This document shows positions 9,416 to 18,379 of a stretch of DNA of 64,000 nucleotides, in pieces; the first letter of the stretch is position 1, and each line of letters opens with the position of its first letter. This stretch comes from Parerythrobacter_A sp963761775. GTDB taxonomy: Bacteria; Pseudomonadota; Alphaproteobacteria; Sphingomonadales; Sphingomonadaceae. The stretch lies in contig CAVXIF010000003.1 of assembly GCA_963761775.1 (NCBI GenBank), forward strand, positions 1 to 64,000, given 5' to 3'. The position numbers and the translations under genes are program-made. The notes under the pieces were generated by a model. The model did not search any database and had not been told where the DNA came from. It saw only the letters and a program-made list of their open reading frames with translations.

Positions 9416-12255
9416 ATGATGATGGTTAGATCAAAGGTTGGGGTCGCGTTGCTGACCACTGTGGCAACTGCGGCGATGGCAACATCGGCTGCCGCGCAGA
9501 CAGCTGGTAGCCCCGCCGCACCGGATGAGAACAGTTCCACCACGGCCAATACCGGCGGCGTGAACCAGATCGTTATCACGGCACAGCGCCGCGAGGAGAA
9601 CCTGCAGGATGTTCCGCTGTCGGTGGCGGTGATCGGTCGCGAAGAAATTCGCGAAAAGGATATTACCGATGTAAGCCGACTGGAGCAGCTGGTTCCGGGT
9701 CTACGCCTCAACCGCACTGGGTCCGCGCAGCGACCGGCGATACGCGGCGTCTATACCGAAGCGATCGGGCTCAATTCCGATCCCCGCATCGGCTTTTACA
9801 TCGACGAAATCTATCAGGCGCGCCCGCAACAGGCGACGGCGGCGCTGGTCGATCTTGAACGGATCGAAGTCCAAAGGGGCCGCAGGGCACCCTGTTCGGT
9901 CGCAACAGCTATGGCGGCAACATCTCGCTTTCCACGGCTCCTCCGGTGGACTTCGTCGAGGGCGGCATCGACGTGACGTTGGGCAATTACGACCGGGTCC
10001 GGGCCGAGGGGTTCATCAACCTGCCCGTCTCAACCGATCTGGCCGTGCGTTTCGCCGGTGCGATTGAACGGCGCGACGGATTTCTGGAGAGCGTCGTGCG
10101 CGAGGAAGCCGATCTTCAGGACAAGGACGAGGATTACATCCGCGCCTCGCTTCGCTGGTCTCCGGCCGCGCTCGACGACCGGCTCGAAGTGATTCTGCGC
10201 GGCAGCTACTTCCAGCGCGGCGGTGCAGGTTTTAATGCCGCAAACGGCAAGGTCGTCGGAGTGGCGGTCGATCCGGCGCTGATCACACCGCCGGGCGGGT
10301 CGATTGTCTTCAACGGACAGACCTACACTTTCCCGCAGGCTGGAAACGGGACCGGCGGGTTCAACGGTTTGAACATTGGGACGGGAACGCTGTTTCCGTT
10401 CTCTAATGCACTGCGTGATGGCATTCCCGACGTGAACGGCGCGGACATCGGCATTCCGGTTCCAGGACCGTATGCGAACATCTACGATGCCGAACCGTTC
10501 GAAGACCTCGAACAACAGCAATACAGCGCGACGATCAATTACGATGTGTCGGACAACATCCGGTTGCGTTCGATCACGTCGTTCACGGACTTCGATACCG
10601 TGGCCGGCGGGGATGGCGACGGCACCCCGATCCCCTTGCAATACTTCGTGGGCGGCACGCGTTCCGAGGTGTTCACGCAGGAATTCCAGATCCAGTCCAC
10701 GGACACCAGCAGCCGGTTCCAGTACACGGTCGGCGCGTTCTACCTCAAGGAAGAAGGGCGTGACGGTTCCTCGTTCTATTATCTGAACCGCAACTACACC
10801 ACCGCGAACGCCGCTTCGCTTGGTCTGCCGACCTATTTCGGCGCCGGCGGCGGCATCGGCGGATCGAGCTTCGCGTGCCAGTTCAGCTTCACGACACCGG
10901 ACGCCTGCGCCGTAAATTTCACGCAAGGCAACCTGTTCGATTTCCGCACTGTCAACGAAGCGAAGACCGACTCATATGCGGTCTATGCGCAAGGCTCGTA
11001 CGATCTGACCGATCAGCTGACCCTGACGCTGGGCGGCCGCTACACGGTTGACGACAAGGAATACAAAACGATCCTGCAGTCCCCGGCGAACGGAACGCTG
11101 TTCGCAGGGCAGTTCGCCGCGCAGGAAGGGCTGACCGGGCCGAATGCGTTTTATGCAGTCAATCCGTTCTTCAGTTTCGATTTCAACGAAACCTGCGGCG
11201 GGTTCACCTCGCAGGGTATCTCGACGAACCAGAGCGACGAGCCTGTCGCTACCGTGCCGAATTACTTCTTCACGGTTTGTGAGGAAGAAAAGTTCGATTT
11301 CTTCACCTTCCGCGCAGCGCTGGATTACGAGATAACGCCCGACAATCTGATTTATGCCAGCTTCAACACCGGTGCGCATTCGGGTGGGTTCGGCGCGGGC
11401 GTGACAGCGGCGAATTCGCCTGGCCTTATCACCACGTTCGATACCGAGAAGGTGCAAGCTTACGAAATCGGCAGCAAAAACAGGTTCTTCAACGATCGCC
11501 TGCAGGTAAACGTCGCGGCGTTCTTCAACCGGTTCACCGATTTGCAGGAGCAGGGCACCCAAATCGTCACAATCGATGGGCAGGATCGAAATATTTCGAC
11601 CATCTTCAACGTGGGTGGACAGGATACGCCGGGCTTTGAAGTCGATGTCATCGCCAACCCGGTGCCCGGCCTGACGCTGAACGCTTCGGTCGTGTATCTC
11701 CGGGCGCGATATGATGAGTTCGAGCGGTTCGCGCCGCCCAACTTCATCTGTTTCTACATTTCCGAACCGTCCTGCGGCGCCGGGGCGTTTCCGCCCACGG
11801 CGCCCCAGAACTTCGGGGTAGGCGGGGGCTACTTCCCGAATGCGCAGACCAATCCCGATCTGTTCAACCAGACCGGAATCGCCGGGTTCGATTTTGCCTT
11901 CGTTCCGACCGACCGCCGGGTGCAGAACACGCCCGACTGGAGCGGGCAGTTCGGTGCGTCCTACGAAATCGATCTAGGCACTGCCGGGACCGTGACGCCG
12001 GGCTTCAACACCCAGTGGTCGGGATCCTACCTGCTTTCGCCATCGGCACCCAATATCGAGCAGGACGGCTTCACCAAGACCGATGCGCGGATTACCTATA
12101 CCACGGAAGACGGTTCAATCAGCGCACAGGTTTTCGTCCAGAACATCGAGGACGAAGCGACGCTTGGCCGAATTACCACACGGTCGAACGGCGAAGTGCA
12201 GGGTACGTTCGCCGATCCTCGCACCTACGGCATACGGGTTGGTTATCGTTTCTAA
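9416..12255 (+). pseudogene. TonB-dependent outer-membrane receptor, one frameshift near 9885
   Basis: A SusC-less, sphingomonad-type TonB receptor of about 946 residues. It has a signal peptide (VGVALLTTVATAAMATSAAAQ), then a TonB-box/plug start with QIVITAQRREENLQDVPLSV. The plug follows (PGLRLNRTGSAQRPAIRGV; VDLERIEVQRG), then a long beta-barrel ending in the C-terminal aromatic residue (RVGYRF). A good GGGGAGGAA ribosome site precedes ATG 9416. The frame breaks in a GGGG run near 9882: restoring one base recovers the conserved GPQGTLFGRNSYGGN motif. It is preceded by two operator-like palindromes and followed by a strong terminator, so it is a single-gene unit for substrate uptake within the cluster. 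Confidence 0.85.
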
Positions 12256-12274
12256 CGCCGCCTGACGAAAATTG

Positions 12275-12310
12275 AAAACCGGCGGTCTCCCTGGAGGCCG
12301 CCGGTTTTTT
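12275..12310. terminator. Intrinsic terminator after the TonB receptor
   Basis: A long GC-rich hairpin with arms AAAACCGGCGG and CCGCCGGTTTT, extended by a CTCC/GGAG pairing, and followed by a T run. The A-tract at its other side lets it work in both directions, serving also the convergent cupin gene that ends at 12365. Confidence 0.85.
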
Positions 12311-12364
12311 ATGGCTGTCGATCAAGACACGCGCTACCGGATGAAACAGCAAGCGCCCTAGCGT

Positions 12365-13315
12365 TTACAAGCTGTCGTCGCCTTCCCTGACGATGAAAAT
12401 CTCCGCGCCGCTCTCCGATACGATCGAATGCGCCAGGTCTCGCGGGACGGACAAGGTGTCGCCTTCTCCCAGATCGAGCGCCTTGTCGTCCCAGACCAGT
12501 TTGGCGCTGCCCTTGTGAACGAAGACGACCTTGGACCCGGGCCGGGTTTCGACGGGGGCGGCGTCGCCCCCGTCCAGAGCCAAACGTTGCAGAGTAAATC
12601 CGTGGGGCCAGGGAAAGGCGCCATCTGGGCCGATAAGCGACTGCATCGCGGCCAGCTCTGCCGCGCCCTTCCGCCAAACGAACGCCTCGGCCTGCGACGG
12701 CGTGACGCGTGTCAGGGCTGCGACATCTTCGCGTGAAGTCGGTTTCATCGCAACCGCGCCATCCGGAAGGCGTTCGCCCTTAGTGGTGTCGACCAGCTGG
12801 CCGGTTTCGAGCAGCACAAGCCCGTAATCCTTCGCCATCTCGAACACATCGGGTGCCCAGGTCACCTTGCCGGGATTGTCCTTCCCCAGCACCGCCCACA
12901 GGAAGCCCAAATCCTCGCCGACGTTCGTGAATCCGCGGAACATATCGGTCGGGATGGAGATAACGTCGCCTTCGCCGATCTCGACCTGCGCATCGTCGCC
13001 ATGCTCGCCAAGGTCGAAGCGCCATGTCCCCTTGTGCACCACGAACACCTCCGCGGTCTTATGGCTGTGTTGCGAGTTCACACACCCCGGCGGCTGGCGC
13101 GCGCCGCCGATATTATATCCATGCGCTTCCTCGATATGCACGAATTGTTCCGGGTTTTCCGAAACGCCCGGGCCGACGATGGTGAAATTCTCTTTCGTTT
13201 CCGATCCCGGCGTGCGCGTATCAATGAATGCATTGTAACAGGCGCGCAAATCGCCGTATCGAACGCGACGATGCTCCATGTCGGAAACCGTCCACAGTGA
13301 TTTCTTCACCGACAT
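12365..13315 (-). CDS. Double cupin-domain protein
   Basis: About 316 residues with two cupin barrels. The N-terminal one has the metal-binding pattern H-x-H in NSQHSHKTAEVFVVHKG followed by GEGDVISIPTDMFRGF. The C-terminal one (SKVVFVHKGSAKLVWDDK, GEGDTLSVPRDLAHSIV) keeps the second cupin motif but lacks the full His pair. The start at 13315 is chosen for the GAGG site ahead of it; an upstream ATG at 13363 would overlap operator site 5. Bicupins can be dioxygenases, isomerases or sensors. It is divergent from the HpsN-like operon and shares its operator region, which supports a role in the same pathway. Confidence 0.75.
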   Translation of the reverse strand: MSVKKSLWTVSDMEHRRVRYGDLRACYNAFIDTRTPGSETKENFTIVGPGVSENPEQFVHIEEAHGYNIGGARQPPGCVNSQHSHKTAEVFVVHKGTWRFDLGEHGDDAQVEIGEGDVISIPTDMFRGFTNVGEDLGFLWAVLGKDNPGKVTWAPDVFEMAKDYGLVLLETGQLVDTTKGERLPDGAVAMKPTSREDVAALTRVTPSQAEAFVWRKGAAELAAMQSLIGPDGAFPWPHGFTLQRLALDGGDAAPVETRPGSKVVFVHKGSAKLVWDDKALDLGEGDTLSVPRDLAHSIVSESGAEIFIVREGDDSL

Positions 13316-13357
13316 CGGCAAGCCTCGCAATCTGACGTCCAAATTCCTTGACCTCAT

Positions 13358-13373
13358 TTGCATGCGCAGTCAA
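13358..13373. promoter_or_regulatory. Palindromic operator, site 5
   Basis: TTGCATGCGCAGTCAA, a 13-of-16 match to site 1 with the same central CG. It sits between the divergent cupin (start 13315) and HpsN-like (start 13429) genes, so it can control both. Confidence 0.55.
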
Positions 13374-13428
13374 TACGGCCCTGGCGATATCGGACACGTC
13401 GCAACGCTTTGGAAAAAGGAACGGCAAT

Positions 13429-14757
13429 ATGGCGCGGTGGATCAAGCGGGGGGCTTCGGCCGAAGCGAAGGCAGACGCCGATCTCAAGGTCCGCGAGATC
13501 GTCGAACGCGCGCTCGCGGATATCGATCAGCGCGGCAATGCGGCGATCCGCGAAATGTCGAACACTTTCGACAGCTGGGACCGCGAGGACTATCGGCTGA
13601 CCCAATCCGAGATCGACGCATGCGTGGACAGCCTGACGCCGCAGGAGCGCAAGGATATCGAATTCGCTCAGACGCAGGTGCGCAACTTCGCGCAGATCCA
13701 GCGCGACAGCATGAAGGACGTGGAAGTCGAGACATTGCCAGGCGTTATGCTGGGCCATAAACATCTGCCGGTGAATGCCGCAGGCTGTTACGTTCCCGGC
13801 GGAAAATATCCGCTGCTGGCCTCTGCGCATATGAGCGTATTGACCGCCAAGGTCGCGGGCGTACCACGCGTTATCACCTGCGCACCGCCGTTCGATGGCA
13901 AGCCGGCGGACAAGATCGTCGCCGCGCAAGCGATGGCGGGGGCGGACGAGATCTATGCGCTTGGCGGTATTCAGGCGATCGGCGCGATGGCGCTCGGCAC
14001 GGAAACGATCGACCGGACCGACATGCTGGTCGGCCCCGGCAATGCGTTCGTGGCGGAAGCGAAGCGGCAATTGTTCGGGCGCGTCGGCATCGATCTGTTC
14101 GCCGGACCGACCGAAACGATGGTAATTGCCGACGAAACCGTCGATGGGGAGCTGTGTGCGACCGACCTGCTGGGGCAGGCCGAACATGGCCCCGAAAGCC
14201 CAGCGATTTTGATTACCAATTCGGAAAAGCTGGCACGCGACACGATGGAGCAGGTCGAACGGCTGCTCGACATCCTGCCGACTGCGGACATCGCGCGCCC
14301 CGCATGGGAGAACTTCGGCGAAGTCGTGGTCTGCGACAGCTACGAAGAGATGCGGATCGTCGCCGACGATTATGCCAACGAGCACGTCCAGGTGATGACC
14401 GAAGACCCGGACTATTTCCTGAAGAACATGACAAACTACGGTGCGCTGTTCCTGGGTCCGCGTACGAATGTCAGCTATGGCGACAAGGTCATCGGCACCA
14501 ACCATACGCTGCCTACGAAGAAGGCGGCCCGTTACACGGGCGGTCTGTGGGTCGGCAAGTTCCTGAAGACCTGCACCTATCAGCGCGTAACCACGGACGA
14601 AGCGACCACGCTGATCGGTGAATATTGCAGTCGGCTGTGTGCGATGGAGGGGTTTGCGGGTCATGGCGAACAGGCCAATATCCGTGTGCGACGTTATGGC
14701 GGGCGCAACGTTCCCTACGCAGCAGCAGTGGAGCCATCGCGCGAGACGACGGCGTGA
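13429..14757 (+). CDS. HpsN-like alcohol dehydrogenase of the histidinol dehydrogenase family
   Basis: 442 residues. The sequence follows the histidinol dehydrogenase fold: HLPVNAAGCYVPGGKYPLLASAHM, GADEIYALGGIQAIGAMALGT, DMLVGPGNAFVAEAKRQLFG, DLFAGPTETMVIAD, then EHVQVMTEDPDYF and the GTNHTLPT loop. Overall wording is closer to sulfopropanediol 3-dehydrogenase (HpsN) and other catabolic paralogues than to biosynthetic HisD, and there are no his genes beside it. The family oxidises a primary alcohol to the acid in two NAD+-dependent steps with zinc. An AAGGA site precedes ATG 13429. The stop overlaps the GTG of the SDR gene. The exact substrate is unknown. Confidence 0.8.
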   Translation: MARWIKRGASAEAKADADLKVREIVERALADIDQRGNAAIREMSNTFDSWDREDYRLTQSEIDACVDSLTPQERKDIEFAQTQVRNFAQIQRDSMKDVEVETLPGVMLGHKHLPVNAAGCYVPGGKYPLLASAHMSVLTAKVAGVPRVITCAPPFDGKPADKIVAAQAMAGADEIYALGGIQAIGAMALGTETIDRTDMLVGPGNAFVAEAKRQLFGRVGIDLFAGPTETMVIADETVDGELCATDLLGQAEHGPESPAILITNSEKLARDTMEQVERLLDILPTADIARPAWENFGEVVVCDSYEEMRIVADDYANEHVQVMTEDPDYFLKNMTNYGALFLGPRTNVSYGDKVIGTNHTLPTKKAARYTGGLWVGKFLKTCTYQRVTTDEATTLIGEYCSRLCAMEGFAGHGEQANIRVRRYGGRNVPYAAAVEPSRETTA

Positions 14758-15518
14758 CGCCTGTCGAGCTGCCGATTACGCCCTCTTTCCGGCTCGACGG
14801 GCGGCGTGCCTTAGTGACAGGGGCCGGGCGTGGCATCGGACTGGCGGTTTCCGCCGCACTGGCACAGGCCGGTGCGGCGGTCACGCTCGTCGCGCGCACA
14901 TCGTCGGAGATCGAGGCGGCGGCTGGCTTGATCGGCAATAACGCCGAAGCGGTCCGCTTGGACGTTTCCGACCTTCGCGCGGTGCGTGATTTTTTCGACA
15001 AGCGTGAGCCGTTCGACGTGCTGGTCAATAATGCGGGCACGAACCGGCCTAAGCCGGCATGGGACGTTACCGAAGACGATTATGATGCAGTGCTTGATCT
15101 CAATCTGAAATCTGCGTTCTTTGTTGCGCAGGCGTGCGTAAACCGAATGCGCGAGGCGGGTTCGGCAGGAAGCCTGATCCATATGGGTAGCCAGATGGGC
15201 CATGTCGGCGGCGCGAACAGAAGCCTTTACTGTGCAAGTAAGTGGGCGCTGGAAGGTTTGAGCAAGGCGCTTGCGCTCGATCTTGCGGCGCATGCGATCC
15301 GTTCCAACACGATCGCTCCTACCTTTATCGAGACGCCGATGACGGCCCCCTTCTTTGAAGACGACGCATTCAAGGCGAGTGTGCTGGACAAGATCAAACT
15401 TGGTCGACTGGGCAAGGTCGAAGACCTGATGGGCGCGGTTGTTTTCCTGGCGTCGGACGCGTCGGCCCTGGTGACCGGGACCAGCCTGGTCGTAGATGGC
15501 GGATGGACGGCTGAATGA
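14754..15518 (+). CDS. SDR-family NAD(P)-dependent oxidoreductase
   Basis: 254 residues from GTG 14754, which overlaps the upstream TGA, so translation is coupled. Classical SDR features are all present: the cofactor loop TGAGRGIG, NNAG, the catalytic Ser in HMGSQMGHVG, the YCASK active-site motif and a C-terminal GTSLVVDGGWTAE end. It probably interconverts a secondary alcohol and ketone of the pathway; gluconate-5-dehydrogenase-like or FabG-like activity would look the same from sequence. Confidence 0.88.
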   Translation: MTPVELPITPSFRLDGRRALVTGAGRGIGLAVSAALAQAGAAVTLVARTSSEIEAAAGLIGNNAEAVRLDVSDLRAVRDFFDKREPFDVLVNNAGTNRPKPAWDVTEDDYDAVLDLNLKSAFFVAQACVNRMREAGSAGSLIHMGSQMGHVGGANRSLYCASKWALEGLSKALALDLAAHAIRSNTIAPTFIETPMTAPFFEDDAFKASVLDKIKLGRLGKVEDLMGAVVFLASDASALVTGTSLVVDGGWTAE

Positions 15519-15564
15519 AGCACTTCGCCTACGTCGCAGGCCTATTCGAAGCGAAGGAAACAGC

Positions 15565-16995
15565 ATGATCCGCGCAGGCGATACGTTCGAATCTCTCGAT
15601 CCCGCCAGCGGAGCCGTGGTGTGGCAGGGAAGGGCCGCAACCCGCGATGATTGCGAAATGTTCGTTCGGAAGGCCAGGGATGCACAGCGGGATTGGGGCC
15701 GTTCGACCATCGATCAACGTCGAACGATCCTCGAACGATACGCCGTCGCGCTCGAACGCCGGTCCGACGATCTGGCGAAGGACATCTCCCGCGAAAACGG
15801 GAAGCCGCTGTGGGAAGCGCGCGCCGAAGTTGGCGGAATGATCAGCAAAGTGACCCTGTCGATCCGGGCGCAGGAAGAGCGCGCTGGCGAACGCGCCGAA
15901 GAAACCGGATTTGGTCAAGCTACCCTACGGCATCGGCCCCACGGTGTGTTCGCAATTCTGGGTCCGTTCAACTTCCCCGGACATTTGCCCAATGGACATA
16001 TTGTCCCCGCTCTGCTGGCCGGGAATGCCGTGGTTTTCAAGCCGTCGGAAAAAACCCCATTGATTGGCGAACACATCGCCGGAGCGCTCGAAGAAGCAGG
16101 CTTGCCGACCGGTCTGTTCAGCTTGGTACAGGGCGCGCGTGAAACGGGCGAAATGCTCATCGATCAGGATATCGATGGCGTTCTCTTCACCGGCTCTTCG
16201 AAAGTCGGGACTTTGTTGCAGACGCGTCTGGCATCCCGTCCACATGTGATCCTCGCATTGGAACTGGGCGGCAACAACCCGATCGTTGCATGGGACGGAA
16301 ACGTGGAAGCGGTGTCCGCCATCATCGCGGAATCGGCGTTCATAAGTACCGGGCAGCGATGCTCTTGCGCACGCCGCCTGATCTTGCCCGAAGGAGCCTG
16401 GGGCGATCAAGTGATCGACACGCTCGGCGACCTGGTGACCAGATTGCTTGTCGAACCGTGGAACAGCAAACCTGAACCGTTCATGGGGCCGTTGATTGAT
16501 GCCGACGCCGCTACAAACGCGCTTCACGCTCAGGAAAGTCTAACGAAGTTGGGCGCGTCGCCGATTGCATTAATGTCACGGCGTTCCGAACTATCACCGG
16601 CCTTTGTTGGTCCGGGTATTTTGGATGTTACGCATATTGATGCGCCGGACGAGGAAGTTTTTGGGCCGCTGTTGCAAGTCACCCGGGTTGCCGACTGGTC
16701 CGCTGCGACAGGGGCGGCTAATCGCACAAGGTTCGGGCTGGCGGCCGGTTTAATTAGCGAAGACGATGCGTTGTGGACCGATTTTCAGGTCGAGATCCGG
16801 GCCGGTATCGTCAATCGCAACCGTCCGACGACAGGAGCAAGCGGAACGATGCCCTTCGGCGGGCCAGGCGAATCCGGCAATCATCGGCCAAGCGCTTGGT
16901 ACGCCGCCGACTATTCCGCATACCCGGTCGCAAGTCAGCAAGCTCCGCGAGCAACGAGCAACGGATCGCTGCTTCGGACTCGTGAACAGCCCTGA
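15565..16995 (+). CDS. astD: Aldehyde dehydrogenase of the succinylglutamate-semialdehyde (AstD) type
   Basis: 476 residues from ATG 15565, with AAGGAAA ahead. ALDH features are FGPFNFPGHLPNGHIVPALLAGNAVVFKPSE (read in parts), the FTGSSKVG cofactor loop, the general-base Glu in LALELGGNNP, the catalytic Cys in STGQRCSCARR, and EEVFGPLLQV. The PFNFPGHLPNGHI wording is characteristic of AstD, which oxidises N-succinylglutamate semialdehyde to N-succinylglutamate with NAD+. The only other AST gene here is the broken astA-like gene at 136. The C-terminal 20 residues look unusual and may be altered by a late indel. It may serve the local pathway rather than arginine use. Confidence 0.8.
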   Translation: MIRAGDTFESLDPASGAVVWQGRAATRDDCEMFVRKARDAQRDWGRSTIDQRRTILERYAVALERRSDDLAKDISRENGKPLWEARAEVGGMISKVTLSIRAQEERAGERAEETGFGQATLRHRPHGVFAILGPFNFPGHLPNGHIVPALLAGNAVVFKPSEKTPLIGEHIAGALEEAGLPTGLFSLVQGARETGEMLIDQDIDGVLFTGSSKVGTLLQTRLASRPHVILALELGGNNPIVAWDGNVEAVSAIIAESAFISTGQRCSCARRLILPEGAWGDQVIDTLGDLVTRLLVEPWNSKPEPFMGPLIDADAATNALHAQESLTKLGASPIALMSRRSELSPAFVGPGILDVTHIDAPDEEVFGPLLQVTRVADWSAATGAANRTRFGLAAGLISEDDALWTDFQVEIRAGIVNRNRPTTGASGTMPFGGPGESGNHRPSAWYAADYSAYPVASQQAPRATSNGSLLRTREQP

Positions 16996-17310
16996 ATAAG
17001 AGCTGTAAGGGACTGGAAACCGAGAAGAAGTACTGGTCGTTGAGTTGGCCGAGCATCCGGTCCGATTTGGATCAACCGGCCCTAAATTACGCAAGTTCGT
17101 CCAGAATAAACTCCGAAGGGCATTAACCCCATGCGGCGGCAAATTTCTGGCGCCTTTATCAAACAGGTTCGTTTCGCAGCACAGGGTATAGGTTTCAGTG
17201 GTAGCAAGTTGATGTACAATACCAAATATTTAGCCAGTCGAAAGAACCGGTGCCCATCTATGACCAGTTAGCTTTGCGCCAAAAGCCCATCTCTATTCGT
17301 AAATTCGGGT
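16996..17310. other. Gene-free spacer between the catabolic cluster and tRNA-Leu
   Basis: About 315 bp of lower-GC sequence with no supportable gene. It lies immediately beyond the 3' end of the tRNA-Leu gene, where integrative elements usually join. I looked for an integrase or transposase remnant and found nothing convincing. Confidence 0.5.
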
Positions 17311-17398
17311 TGGTGCGGTCGAGAAGACTCGAACTTCCACGGGTTATTCACCCACAACGACCTCAACGTTGCGCGTCTACCAGTTCCGCCACGACCGC
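17311..17398 (-). tRNA. tRNA-Leu (anticodon GAG)
   Basis: On the minus strand the gene starts GCGGTCG and ends CGACCGC-A-CCA, with the CCA encoded. The acceptor stem pairs fully. The anticodon stem CAACG/CGTTG encloses the loop TTGAGGT, giving anticodon GAG. A long variable arm and a TTCGAGT T-loop fit class II tRNA-Leu. Confidence 0.95.
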
Positions 17399-17522
17399 AC
17401 ACTCAGCCTGTTTACGGATGCCGGAGCTTTCGCCTTGCATCCGTCCGGTAGGCGAGCGCGGTTAGCAAAGCGGATGCGCGGCGGCAAGCGTGGTGTTGCC
17501 GCGCGGTGCCATTGCCTCGTGG

Positions 17523-18314
17523 CTAGCGTTCCGCTTTCCAGCCGATATAGGCGACGCGGGCGGATTTGGGCACGTTGGTCACCGCTTCGTTGATGGTCAG
17601 GCTTTCGCCCGGACCCAGCGCATCGCGCGGCGGCACGACTTCCCAGCTATACACCGGGCGCTCGCGCTGGTCGCGCATCACGATCAGCAGCGAGGGCACC
17701 GCCACCGTCTCGCGCCCGACATTGGTGATGGTGCCGCTGGCGCCGTAGAACTCGGTGCCGTTGGGCAATGTGCGCCGTTCCTGCTTGGCCTTGGGGAAAT
17801 CGAGCACCAGGCTGGGCTGTTCCGGCCCCCAGACCGAGCGGCTGACCGGCACCCATTCGGGCAGGCCGTAATAGCTGACCGCCAGCACCGTTCCCAGCGC
17901 CAGCACTGCGAAGACGCCCGCCGCCGCCGTCCAGATCCTGAGCGGGTTGCGCCGTCCGCGGGACTGGAACGGCGGCTGCCGGTCGAATTGCGATACGCCA
18001 TCGAAGCCGTCGTCTGCGGGTAAGGGAGAAGGCGGAGGGGGCGGAGGGGGCGGGGCCGGCGTTGCGTGTGGCGGAGCGGCTTCGCCATGTACGTCGCCGA
18101 AGCCGGGTTTCGCATCGGTGTAACGCATGCCCGCAGGTTCGCTACCGCTGGTTGAAGCATCGGTTGGCGGCGCGGCTTGCGTCAGCTCGAGTTCGGGTCC
18201 GTCCTGAAACCAGCTATGGCGGCACTTGGCGCAGCGTACCGTGCGCCCCTCCGCTCCGACCGCACTGTCGGGGACGACATAGCGCGTCGAGCAGGCGGGG
18301 CAGGAGAGTATCAT
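17523..18314 (-). CDS. MJ0042-type zinc-ribbon protein with one transmembrane segment
   Basis: 263 residues from ATG 18314. The N-terminus has two Cys pairs, C-P-A-C and C-A-K-C (residues 5-8 and about 29-32), the zinc-ribbon of the MJ0042 family. A proline-rich linker follows, including a run of eight or more prolines. Then come one membrane helix (WTAAAGVFAVLALGTVLAVSYYG) and a periplasmic DUF3426-like domain with LPNGTEFYGASGTITNVG. It is divergent from ftsE, separated by a large palindromic repeat. The function of the family is not known; its place beside ftsEX suggests a link to the envelope. Confidence 0.75.
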   Translation of the reverse strand: MILSCPACSTRYVVPDSAVGAEGRTVRCAKCRHSWFQDGPELELTQAAPPTDASTSGSEPAGMRYTDAKPGFGDVHGEAAPPHATPAPPPPPPPPSPLPADDGFDGVSQFDRQPPFQSRGRRNPLRIWTAAAGVFAVLALGTVLAVSYYGLPEWVPVSRSVWGPEQPSLVLDFPKAKQERRTLPNGTEFYGASGTITNVGRETVAVPSLLIVMRDQRERPVYSWEVVPPRDALGPGESLTINEAVTNVPKSARVAYIGWKAER

Positions 18315-18379
18315 GGCGGGGCACCATGTATTACGTCCCTTGGGGCGGGGCAACCGGTGCGTGGTGTTCTTGTCGGGTA

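Noticed and set aside
13354..14664. A 436-codon open frame antisense to the HpsN-like gene
   Set aside because: It mirrors a well-conserved dehydrogenase on the plus strand, lacks family motifs and a ribosome site, and has the composition of GC-rich shadow frames.
13429..14757. Biosynthetic histidinol dehydrogenase (hisD)
   Set aside because: No histidine genes adjoin it, it is coupled to an SDR and an ALDH behind a catabolic-type operator, and its wording is closer to HpsN-like paralogues.
16996..17310. Integrase or transposase remnant next to tRNA-Leu
   Set aside because: Short open frames here show no recombinase motif and no inverted repeats bounding them.
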